Source: Pseudomonas sp. MYb327
Lineage (GTDB): Bacteria > Pseudomonadota > Gammaproteobacteria > Pseudomonadales > Pseudomonadaceae
Assembly: GCF_040438925.1 (NCBI RefSeq)
Contig: NZ_CP159258.1
Location: 2,060,001 to 2,124,000, forward strand
Direction: 5' to 3'
DNA: 64,000 nt
Shown: positions 8,803-16,859 of the stretch, piece after piece
Layout of the letters: every line of letters starts with the position of its first letter
Numbering within the stretch: position 1 is the first letter of the stretch
The notes under the pieces: generated by a model
What the model saw: the letters and a program-made list of their open reading frames with translations, nothing else
What the model was told of the DNA's origin: nothing
Databases searched by the model: none
Position numbers and translations under genes: made by a program

Positions 8803-9405
8803 TTAAAGCGTCAGGGGTCTTCGATTTGATTGGCTGAATGCAGTCTTCATCCATGTGGGAATTTTGCTGTCTGTAAGCCGTTTAAACTCAGCTTGGTCCA
8901 GCTTGGCTCGGATCCTTGCAATAGCGGTGTCATTGATTCCTGCTTTACCTATGTAGAAAAGGGCGGCAAGAGCCAAACCAACGTTCGTCCCAGAATGCTG
9001 TAATTTTTGAGCGGGGACGTGAAGTAGCTGAATAGTTGTCTGTCCAATTTCCACCTTGCGGCTGGCACCACTGGTGTAAAAAACGGGTTCAATTTGCATT
9101 TGAGTACTCAAACCGAAAGCCCTGACTGCCTCAGCCCCATGAATCGCAATTGTTTCACCAGTCACCTGGGCAAGGACTCGGAGTAAGGAGGTGACGTTAG
9201 GGCGCACCTGGCCAGCGAAGTGGCTAATTTTCGGCCGCATATAAATGCCGCGCATCAGTCGCTCCAATTCACCCGCTGCAGCTAATCGCGACAAGACCTT
9301 GGCCACCGTCTTCCGCGAACCTTCGTTAGCGAAATGATTGATGCAAATAGGCTTTCCTTTTGGCATGCGTTGAATGCGTCTGCCGATATTGCCGGCCACG
9401 GACAT
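8803..9405 (-). CDS. DUF6088 / AbiEi-like antitoxin-type protein
   Basis: A 200-residue protein with an N-terminal winged-helix-like segment (CINHFANEGSRKTVAKVLSRLAAAGELERLMRGIYMRP) and a second domain containing the typical AIHGAEAVRAFGLSTQ motif. This matches DUF6088 proteins, related to the AbiEi antitoxins of type IV toxin-antitoxin systems. The start ATG 9405 has a perfect AGGAGG seven bases away. The usual AbiEii nucleotidyltransferase toxin is not next to it: downstream there is only an unrelated remnant. It may be an orphan transcription factor or a relic of a broken defence pair. A 10-base palindrome TTAGTACTAA at 9432-9441 lies just upstream and could be its own operator. Confidence 0.75.
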   Translation of the reverse strand: MSVAGNIGRRIQRMPKGKPICINHFANEGSRKTVAKVLSRLAAAGELERLMRGIYMRPKISHFAGQVRPNVTSLLRVLAQVTGETIAIHGAEAVRAFGLSTQMQIEPVFYTSGASRKVEIGQTTIQLLHVPAQKLQHSGTNVGLALAALFYIGKAGINDTAIARIRAKLDQAEFKRLTDSKIPTWMKTAFSQSNRRPLTL

Positions 9406-9526
9406 GCGCGCCTCCTGCGTTGCGCTCCAAGTTAGTACTAAGACTGAAAAGATTCATTGTGCGACATTGCCTCAAGAAGCCTGAATGCTTCACGATCGCA
9501 CAAATAAAATCACGCTGTGCCGTGCT

Positions 9527-9814
9527 TTACCGAATCGCTCCTAATACTGAAAGCTCCGCGCGTATTTGGTCAAACAAATCCTCGAGGCAGATATCTTCAT
9601 TCTGTTGTAGGTAGCAGGATGCCAGTACTGTCATGGGGTGAACCCCTAGCGTGGATGCTAGTTCATGCACTTTTTCAATGGTCGGTCCCTTCAAGCCGCG
9701 CTCCAAGGTGCTGAGATAGGTACGACTGCTTACCTCGGAAAAATCTTCCTGAGAGAGCCCCTTGCTCTGCCTCAATCGTCGCAATGCTATTCCAAAGGCT
9801 TTTTTCAGTTCCAT
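9527..9814 (-). CDS. XRE-family HTH transcriptional regulator
   Basis: A 95-residue protein dominated by a Cro/cI-type helix-turn-helix (about residues 8-60: IALRRLRQSKGLSQEDFSEV, then SRTYLSTLERGLKGPTIEKV). A short acidic tail follows. I chose ATG 9814 (MELKKAFG), directly before the domain. The gene is divergent from the unknown gene at 9899, and a perfect 9-base inverted repeat lies between them, so self-regulation plus control of that neighbour is likely. Standalone regulators of this size are common on mobile islands next to cargo or toxin-type genes. Confidence 0.85.
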   Translation of the reverse strand: MELKKAFGIALRRLRQSKGLSQEDFSEVSSRTYLSTLERGLKGPTIEKVHELASTLGVHPMTVLASCYLQQNEDICLEDLFDQIRAELSVLGAIR

Positions 9815-9853
9815 TTGCTGTGCTCGCAAAAGGAACAATGAGGCCTTTGTGAG

Positions 9854-9878
9854 CACTATAGAGCTACAATCTATAGTG
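9854..9878. promoter_or_regulatory. palindromic operator between XRE gene and unknown gene
   Basis: The arms CACTATAGA (9854-9862) and TCTATAGTG (9870-9878) are perfect inverted repeats around a seven-base spacer. They sit in the 84-base gap between two divergent genes, one of which encodes a Cro/cI-type regulator. This is the expected layout for its operator. Confidence 0.7.
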
Positions 9879-9898
9879 TTCATTTTCGGAGGGATACC

Positions 9899-10345
9899 AT
9901 GTTCTTGACATACCGTGAGACCGAAATGCCGATGGGCAGGTTGCTTAGTGATGCGAACGTCCAGCATTGGCGCTTTGTAGAGCTACCTGTGTGCTGTCAT
10001 TGGTTTTTTGTTGGCGTTGGTTATGACCAAAATGGCGAGGGAATCTCCAGCACCTTGCTGATCACCAGCACCCCTGAATTCGAACGAATATTGACCGCAC
10101 GGCGCGAGGGCGTATGGGTCGAGGGCGTAATGTTGGTGAGTCCAGGGCATATGAATGGCAGTGGCCGCTGGAAGATGGAGCGCCTTGAGGAGCTGCGCCA
10201 GTCTATCGACGACCGGGACGGCTTCCAGCATTACGTGTATGTGCTAGAAGGTGGGCATAGCTATATCGAGGGAGCCTGTTCTGATCTATCAAGGCTACGC
10301 ACCGATCGCGTCGTTTTCTCTATTGCAGAGCACCTTCGTCGATAA
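9899..10345 (+). CDS. hypothetical protein divergent from XRE regulator
   Basis: A 148-residue soluble protein I do not recognise. It is rich in aromatic residues (QHWRFVELPVCCHWFFVGVGYD, then GFQHYVYVLEGGHSYIEG) and has no membrane segment or signal peptide. The start ATG 9899 has a strong GGAGGG site. It faces the XRE gene across a perfect palindrome, so it is probably controlled by that regulator. The C-terminal part (DLSRLRTDRVVFSIAEHLRR) is compatible with a small helical end. The function is unknown. Confidence 0.65.
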   Translation: MFLTYRETEMPMGRLLSDANVQHWRFVELPVCCHWFFVGVGYDQNGEGISSTLLITSTPEFERILTARREGVWVEGVMLVSPGHMNGSGRWKMERLEELRQSIDDRDGFQHYVYVLEGGHSYIEGACSDLSRLRTDRVVFSIAEHLRR

Positions 10346-10461
10346 ATTTAGTAACTTAATGATGAAAATTCCCGCCTAATCAGGATCGGTAGAACCACCT
10401 TCTGATCCATTTGCTTGCAAATTAATCCCTCAACGAAAGCCGTTGTTTGAGAGGAAAAAAT

Positions 10462-10680
10462 ATGACAATGCCTAGCGAGCGCACACGAGCGCTGATTTAT
10501 ACTCGAGACTTTCTGGTCGAGCTTTCGCAAGATCCCACTCTGTCAGAATCTATTCGACGTCAGGCCCGCCAGCTTTTACGGCATTATCCAAATTCAAACG
10601 AAATACTGCGAGCAGGGCAACTCGAAGAGCGAAGGATCGACCGACTCACCGAGCCATTCCTGAGCTCAAGTATCGGTTAA
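10462..10680 (+). CDS. BPSL0761-family small protein
   Basis: A 72-residue protein starting at ATG 10462 with a GAGAGG site. The sequence MTMPSERTRALIYTRDFLVEL, then RRQARQLLRHYPNSNEIL matches the small BPSL0761-type family, common and conserved in proteobacteria but without an assigned function. It is soluble and strongly helical. In this window it is part of the accessory region and lies between the unknown gene and a gene-free stretch. The family identification is from memory of its characteristic opening. Confidence 0.7.
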   Translation: MTMPSERTRALIYTRDFLVELSQDPTLSESIRRQARQLLRHYPNSNEILRAGQLEERRIDRLTEPFLSSSIG

Positions 10681-11344
10681 GTGCATTGGTAGCTCTTCAT
10701 CGACCAAAAGTCGTTGATCATGAGTGGGTATTGTTCAGGGCCAGCGGTCGCCCAACACCCGCGGTCACACAATGTGAAGCTTCCTGGCTCACGATGTTTT
10801 CAGGCCCCTTACAGCAACAAAAGTCGTCCCTTGCAATACTCAACCTTTTGAGTGTGCGGTGTGTGCCCGTAGGTAACGCCTAGCCGTAGTAGCGCAATCG
10901 CCGTATGAAGTGGGAGGCTCGTTTTCGCCTGATGCGGTAGCGATTTTTTTACTCGCCTTAAGTTTAGAATCGACTCCGGAGGAGACATCAGAGGCCCATG
11001 AGTATGTAGTCTTAACGGATGGTTGATCTTTGAGCTCGAGCAAGCTGGTAAGAATTAAAGACGGTGGGGCGTCTTATTGGGTATGTACCGCTGAGTCGGG
11101 AGAGGCTTTGGCAAAATTGAATATGGAGACGAGGAGGGCGAGACTCCTAACCATCAGAGTTTCACGACGTTAAAAGCTATGGGGGTGCCATCTGAGGCGA
11201 GATACAACAATAAAAGTGGTCCTATGCGACTTGGGACAACCGTCTGATCATTGTGTATATCAGAGGCGCCCAAACATGCTAGCTGGTTGTTGGGGGATCT
11301 GAGGTGCAGAATTATTCAGAGGCCGCTGACGTGTCTCTGAACGA
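10681..11344. other. gene-free stretch in the island cargo
   Basis: 664 bases without a convincing gene on either strand. Short open frames exist (for example 10686-10883 forward and 10840-11043 reverse) but none has a ribosome site or a recognisable sequence. A 48-codon forward open stretch ending near 11174 (reading DGGASYWVCTAESGEAL) could be a remnant. I found no tRNA, terminator or clear repeat here. Confidence 0.45.
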
Positions 11345-11788
11345 TCACTTATGAGTTCGAGCTCTGTGGGCTTGGGGCTCATGAATGGTCGGGAGCGGAG
11401 CCATCAGCCGCTCTCGTGTAAGTCCCGCAATCGTTGCGTTGTAGATCAGCCGGTTCGCGATCTCGGCCATTCTAGTAAGTTCTGCCTTCAGTTCGTCGTT
11501 TTCGGCCTGGAGCCGGGTGATTTTTTTCATGGCATCCAATGTGCTCCGTGGCCTTGGCATTTCAACAAGCTTCTGCTTTTCAAACTTTAACTGTTCTTTT
11601 TTGGACTTATAAGAGACTTTTATCGAAATTTTCTTGTCAAGCGCCTGACGTGTTGGCGGGTTATCCCACCCGAGTATACCTTGTGCGCCAATGCAGACGG
11701 CGTTCCAATCCAGTGCATGCTCGACTGGCCAGTGACGAATCATTTGGGCGATTTTTCTCACATGTTGCTCTGTGATCGTTTTAGGCAT
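11345..11788 (-). CDS. ginD: GinD-like small coiled-coil protein of the recombinase operon
   Basis: A 147-residue protein starting at ATG 11788, whose first eight bases overlap the stop of the preceding recombinase gene. The N-terminal third (TITEQHVRKIAQMIRHWPVEHALDW) is compatible with a helical DNA-binding segment. Residues about 85-120 (MKKITRLQAENDELKAELTRM) form a clear coiled coil. Both features match the small fourth gene of ginABCD and, more distantly, TnpC of Tn554. In GInt islands all four genes are needed for integration and excision. The open frame extends upstream to 11854 inside the recombinase gene, but the overlapping start is typical of this coupled operon. Confidence 0.75.
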   Translation of the reverse strand: MPKTITEQHVRKIAQMIRHWPVEHALDWNAVCIGAQGILGWDNPPTRQALDKKISIKVSYKSKKEQLKFEKQKLVEMPRPRSTLDAMKKITRLQAENDELKAELTRMAEIANRLIYNATIAGLTRERLMAPLPTIHEPQAHRARTHK

Positions 11789-13843
11789 TATCGGGACTCC
11801 GTAGTAACTCCAGGCAGGCCAGAAGATCATCGCCGTATGTGATGCGTAATTCATTCCTGTCTAGCAACTTCGCGCCTGTTGCTTTGGCTTTTTCGGACAC
11901 AATCACCTTTTCATGGCTGAAGTCTTCCCCGACCATTTCGATTGGGCTGCCGTCCGGTATTTCAGGGTTGTGTAGGATGACCAGCAGTTGATCGAGTCTT
12001 TCGATCTGTGGTCCTGCCTTTTCGGTCCAGCGAGATGCAGCCCGTTCGCCCTCCGCTATCGCCCGTTGGGCGGCCGAGTAAGTCCGCACGAGATTATCAC
12101 GATCGATCTTTATGATTTCAGCAGCAATCTTGTCGCCCTTGCACATGAGTAGTTCCGAACAATTGAGACAGTCTGCGAACTTATTGCAAGGACCTGCTCT
12201 CCAGCTACGACGGCAGATGCCATACCGGCTGCGATGGAATGGTCCATCGCCATAAAGCAGTGTTTCTTCATTGGTGATTGGAGGCAGTGGCTCCTGCTCT
12301 TGAGTAGTTCCGAGCACAACAGCGCATTTAGAGGCAGCAATAATTGGGTCATCGTTTAAGTAAGTACGAGTCTGCACGGTGCTAGCGCGACTGCTCCATT
12401 CAGTGAGGACCTCCACGGAGACGCCGCTGGCGCGCCCCAGACGGTTGAGTAGGTGGCGGAAGCTGTGAGATTTGAGCTTGGCGATTTGGTATCCGTTTCG
12501 GGCGAAAAAATTCATATTCTCTGCTTGTTTACTACCGATCATCAAACGTACTGCATAGTAACTTTGATCAAACGGAGCAAGCAGTACTGGGCTAGTGCAT
12601 AGCGTCGTTGACAGTTGAAATCGACGAAAGCACAGAAGGGATTCCGACATTTTCAAAGGTGGCTGCGTCGAGCTATTCGGGGATTCCTGATAGGGGAAAT
12701 GCGGATTGAGCGCTCGGTGCTCGGCCAGCACAAATTGCCACAAGGTGTTCAGCGTAAGACCAGAGAGCTTCCCTTTACCGGTGTGTTTCCTTATGAAGTC
12801 GCGGCACCCCCCTGACTGAAGGCTCCTAGAGCCTCTACTACTTGTTGGCATGTTAACTCTTGATCATCAAGAACATCCGGGCAATTTGAGTGGCGATAAA
12901 ATTTTACTGGATTTGTCTCCATGTAACTCGCGAGGCGACGACCTTCCTCGGTTATCGTGCTTAGCCTCTTTATCGCTTCTTCGGTGACCTCTGCCATGAC
13001 TTTTGGAATCGGTTTTCGCGCAAACTCCCGGGTCTTCGGGACCCAATATGCGAGGTAATGTTGCATCACTCCATTCTTATCGCGTTCGTTACGCAGACAA
13101 TCGGTGCGAAATCGCAGCGTCTCGCTAATACGTATAGGAGCGCTTAGCAAAAGTCCGGTGACGCAGGTAATTAAGACGTCTTCAGCGGTATGCGTTTTAC
13201 TCTCTCCTCGAGAGAACACCTCCGCAATCGCAAGTAGAGCGTCCTGATTTGGTAATTTCTTTGCCTTTACATCTTCTGACGCCCTTTTTCCTTTGATAAC
13301 ATTGGAGCTATTCAAGCCTGTGTAGGGGTGCTTCCAAAGCATTGGATCGACATTGACTATGCAGATGTCCGCAAATGTCTTAAGGATTCCTCGAATGGTA
13401 GAACAAATATTGTCGCGGTCAGCAAAAGGTTCAAGAGCGGTGGTGGCTCTTTCCCAGTGCCGTTGTTTGAATCTGGTAATATCCGGTACCTTTGAGTCTT
13501 GACTTAAGGCAAACTCGATTACTCTAAGTGCCTGCATATCCTTGCTCAACCCCTTACGTGGGCGAAGCGTATAGCTATAACGCAGATAGGCCTTAGCAAG
13601 CTCGGTAAAAGAGGGATTCATCAGTTGATGTTGTTCCGACTTTTTACTGGGGTGTAGTCCGGTATGTTCAAAGCTGATGAAACGGACGCTTCCAAAGGGC
13701 AGACACCATCTGCTCGCATTCCATGAGAAATCCTTTAAGTCGGACCAGAGCTCGAGATCGTTCCGGGCGAAAGCGATGAATTTTTTAAGGTTTTGCCGGG
13801 CAGTCAACTCGTGTTTTGGTATGAATCGGATAATCTCACTCAT
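11781..13843 (-). pseudogene. ginC: GinC-like tyrosine recombinase, frameshifted
   Basis: Two frames together encode a recombinase of about 687 residues. The first part (13843 to the G6 run at 12807-12812 on this strand) carries the first catalytic Arg (APIRISETLRFR, R238). The second carries the His-x-x-Arg box (SHSFRHLLNR) and a candidate nucleophile Tyr (QTRTYLND). One extra G in the run would restore a continuous frame; as sequenced, the first frame stops 350 codons in and lacks the catalytic core. Possible explanations are a true frameshift, a homopolymer sequencing error, or -1 slippage on the G run. The start ATG 13843 shares one base with the ginB stop (TAATG), showing translational coupling. 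Confidence 0.75.
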
Positions 13844-15501
13844 TACTTGATTCCCCGTTCGGCTTTCCGAAAATTGCAGCGCGTAATGCAGTTCTCGACA
13901 GCTCGAATGTCGGCCGAGAGATCTATGGGTATGAGTAGGTTTCGCGGGCTTCCGATCTTTAGCACTTGCCTCTCGGCTTCCGTTCGCTGCAGTAACGCCT
14001 CTAGTACTTCATGATGTGGTGCATCAACTAGAGGCTCAAAATACATGCAGCGATAGCAGGGGATCGGGACCGAAGTTGTCGCACAGAAACTGTGTTTTCC
14101 GCAGCGCCCGACATCCTTAAGCTTGCCTTCATGGGCGAACTCCAGCTTGCTGGTCGGGTCGCTTGCTCTTTTTGCTTGATCCTCCGAGTCTATCAATGTA
14201 CCTGCAAAAGCCATTGCCAGTGGTGCCAGCATGGGAGCCATTGCTTCATCAATTTTCCGTGCCTCCTCCGCAGGGTCGTTGTAATAGGCATGAATTGATC
14301 TTTCGGACGTATTGCCCAACCAATGAGAAAGTATGTGCTTGGGCACACCCTTGCGTGCGATCTGGCGTGCTCGCGTATGGCGCATCCGTATTGCAGTTAC
14401 AATCATTGTCTGTCCAGTGCGTGGACTAATCGGCGCTTTCGGTATCTTTATCCGTAAGGGGTTTTTTAAGTATTTGCAAGTTGGGGAATTATTATGCCAA
14501 GCGATAATTCTACCAATATTTCACTTTGGCAGATGTAAAAGCTCGCTGCCTAAGTGGTCCAAAAGGTTGTACTGGTGGCGAGTCTCAATGAGTTGTTGAG
14601 CCTCCTTAATGCGTCTTTTGCTGCAAAACAATGGCAGTATTTTAAATTGATCGTCCGTTAGTGTTCTGCTTAGAACATTCTCATACAATTCTCTCACTTC
14701 CTGTAATTGTATGCAGCATAAGTCCCAAATGTGGTCAGGTAGCGGGTGAGTTTCGGGCTTACTATCGCGAAAAGAAGTCTCGGCGGCTAAGTCCTTTGCG
14801 CCGGGAAAATCAATGTAATGTCCTATGTTGCCTAGGCTGTCTGAGTTGCAAATGTCCCCAACTTTTAAGTAAGCAATCTGTATGGGTCTCCGAGCATATT
14901 GCATTGATAGCAACTTAATGAGCGTCACTTGGGTGCAACTGGTGCCGTTATCGTAATTTTTCCACACGACAGAGAGTAGACCATCATACTCCTCATTGGT
15001 GAGCCAGCTCTTCTCGGGATCGTCAGAGAGTACATGGCGAGGACCATTGCGATGGGGGGAAGCATCATTTAGAAAGCTCAAAACATCTTGATCGATGATA
15101 TTGCTATCTCGCTCCCGCCACTGTAGCAAAAATCGGGTCATCATTTTTTTGTTGCGCCGGAATCCTGAGTTTTCAAGTGCTTGCGCTATCCAGTTTAAAT
15201 CAAAGGAGCTTGTGGAAATTGAGTTTAGGAGCGACTGAAGCATTGAAAAAAAACCGACATAGCTGCTGGTTGCATAGTCTCCCTGATCTATGAAGGAAAT
15301 CACTTGTTGTTTGAATGATGCTTTCATGGATGAGCTCATTTGAGAAAGCGCTTTGGTCATGAAGAAACTAGTTCCCCCTAAATGGGCTAGAACTTCACCT
15401 TCCCAGTAAAACGAAGCCCCTTGTAGAGCGGCGCGTTCTGTTCGTTTGAGATCAGCCTCTAACAATTCGTGGGTGTCTGCAAAAAGAACTTTTTTTTTCA
15501 T
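13843..15501 (-). pseudogene. ginB: GinB-like tyrosine recombinase, interrupted by in-frame TGA
   Basis: A 552-residue recombinase in a single frame broken by one TGA at 14521-14523, after Lys326. The frame continues at once with similar protein-like sequence (NIGRIIAWHNN, then KAPISPRTGQTMIVTAIRMRHTRARQIARKG), including the second conserved Arg, the LSHWLGN element and a Tyr-rich end (IHAYYND). The first half supplies the first conserved Arg region (QYARRPIQIAYLKV). The His of the His-x-x-Arg box is replaced by Ile (I371). The gene overlaps ginA by one base (TAATG at 15499-15503) and ginC likewise. The truncated product would lack the nucleophile, so the gene is probably inactive. Confidence 0.78.
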
Positions 15502-16709
15502 TAGAAAATCTTCCTTGTGTCAGAGGCAATTTTAAAACCAATTTCAAGCGATTTTTGCTCGATGTGGCGGAGGTTGTAGCGCCTTGACATAGGTGAGTCT
15601 GGTTCCCAACCCATCAATTGCTCCCTTAAGGTCCGTTCTTGTTCAAACGGCATGCCTTCTTTATCTACTTGCTCTGAAAAACGGTAATTCCAGTCGTGTC
15701 GCAATAAGTGGGGATGAATTGGAGTGAGGGAGTTAAAAATGTGTTTAAGGTTCGCTAGTCCCGAGCTAAACGCGGTATTGGGTAGCGCTTTGCCTTGGTT
15801 GTGTCCGCCACGGTGGACGACAAAAATGAAATCCTGATCCGAGAACCCGACCCTGGGTACTTCAGCTCTCCAATTGTTTCGATAGTTTATTAGTTGCTCT
15901 TCGAGGATTCGTGATATCGGAACTCTGCGTCCTAGTGTTTTGGCAACGGGTTGATGTAGCCGAGTGTCAACCGCATCATGGTGGTTAAGCTCAATATCAA
16001 GGTAAGCACTGTCATCGCCCCCTGCCTCTATGAGGTGCCTGAGTTTCAAGCTCAGTAGTTCGCCGGACCGCATACCCGTTTCGTAAAGAACACGGAGCAT
16101 GACAACATTACGCAGTCTTGATCCACGGTCTTGCGGTTTCCGTAAACTATCAAAAGGCTGATCGAACAGATCCAACAACCTGTTGCGAGATTCAGAAGGC
16201 AACTTCGTAGTCACAATTCGTCGATCTCGCGCGGATTTAGAACCGGCCTTGCGCCTTTTCTTGTTCAGCAGCTTCTTTTTCTGTTCCTGGATGGCATCCT
16301 TGACGTTGCTCGTGTTGGAATCAGTTATGACCTCTTGCGCAAGCCAGCTTATGTAGTCTGCTGCATACGCTAAATACGTGTTGTACTTGGGGCTGCTGAT
16401 GACGCTTCCCTTACTACCCAGCTTGCTGGCACGCAGAAAGTCCGCTAGGTCATCAATCTGTGCAGCGCTGAGAAATTTCAGGCTTTGAAAACAAGTAGCT
16501 AAATCAATGTTCCTGCTGAACTCCCACTCACAGATTCGCTTGATCGTTGCGAGATAGACCTTCTGCGTTTCGTGGGTCGTGGATGGTCTGATCGATCGCG
16601 CAATGTAGGCAGTTGGGTAGAACAGCGGAAAGCCCGGTTCGCTAGCCTCGTAGAGCTGAGAAAATCGTTCACCGTCTGCAGCAATGAAAGTTTTGATCGT
16701 AAAAGCCAT
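15501..16709 (-). CDS. ginA: GinA-like tyrosine recombinase/integrase
   Basis: A 402-residue site-specific recombinase, the first gene of the four-gene operon. The N-terminal SAM-like core-binding region is at about residues 45-135. The catalytic domain has Arg214 (ETGMRSGELLSLK), His334-x-x-Arg337 (HPHLLRHDW), Trp368 in LMGWEPDS and candidate nucleophile Tyr378 (SRRYNLRH). All catalytic positions are present and the frame is intact. ATG 16709 has an AAGGTG site. In GInt islands the three integrases act together, so this intact copy alone would not be expected to move the element. The promoter lies in the short gap before dnaQ. Confidence 0.85.
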   Translation of the reverse strand: MAFTIKTFIAADGERFSQLYEASEPGFPLFYPTAYIARSIRPSTTHETQKVYLATIKRICEWEFSRNIDLATCFQSLKFLSAAQIDDLADFLRASKLGSKGSVISSPKYNTYLAYAADYISWLAQEVITDSNTSNVKDAIQEQKKKLLNKKRRKAGSKSARDRRIVTTKLPSESRNRLLDLFDQPFDSLRKPQDRGSRLRNVVMLRVLYETGMRSGELLSLKLRHLIEAGGDDSAYLDIELNHHDAVDTRLHQPVAKTLGRRVPISRILEEQLINYRNNWRAEVPRVGFSDQDFIFVVHRGGHNQGKALPNTAFSSGLANLKHIFNSLTPIHPHLLRHDWNYRFSEQVDKEGMPFEQERTLREQLMGWEPDSPMSRRYNLRHIEQKSLEIGFKIASDTRKIF

Positions 16710-16859
16710 ATTTACACCTTGGCGTACATTGATGGAACGCTCGGCACCGTTTACGTCTGATCATTGGTCGTTGCTGTGAATTTCTTGCGGTATGTTAAGA
16801 TTTAGCGCGTATTTAAAGGTGGCTATGCGATGACGGTTTACACAAATACAGCTAACAGG
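16710..16859. promoter_or_regulatory. island end: divergent promoters of ginA and dnaQ
   Basis: The gap between ginA and dnaQ is AT-rich and must hold promoters for both directions. AAAGGTGG (16815-16822) is the ribosome site for dnaQ. The island/chromosome border probably falls between about 16835 and 16862, because only from the VVLDTETTG codons does dnaQ match its usual sequence. No far-end repeat could be matched within the window. Confidence 0.5.

Larger units (their letters stand above)
8557..16859. mobile_element. GInt-type genomic island (right end with ginABCD; left border uncertain)
   Basis: The ginABCD-like operon at 11345-16709, accessory cargo to its left and a junction at the first codons of dnaQ match the described layout of GInt islands: ginABCD at one end, then variable cargo, then a short AT-rich far end. 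Codon use and base composition are visibly more AT-rich than flanking genes. The left border given here is the junction of two gene remnants at about 8556. The true far end could instead lie outside the window, because rnhA, the usual upstream neighbour of dnaQ, is not present. The damaged ginB and ginC suggest the element is no longer mobile. Confidence 0.65.

Noticed and set aside
9548..9570. GCGCGTATTT sequence shared with the gap before dnaQ (16805-16814) as an attachment repeat
   Set aside because: The match is only ten bases, lies inside the XRE gene and does not extend.
10686..10883. 65-codon forward open frame in the gene-free stretch
   Set aside because: No ribosome site, no recognisable pattern, and composition like non-coding sequence.
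14521..14523. TGA in ginB read as selenocysteine
   Set aside because: Tyrosine recombinases are not selenoproteins, I see no downstream selenocysteine hairpin, and a second lesion in ginC points to simple decay.
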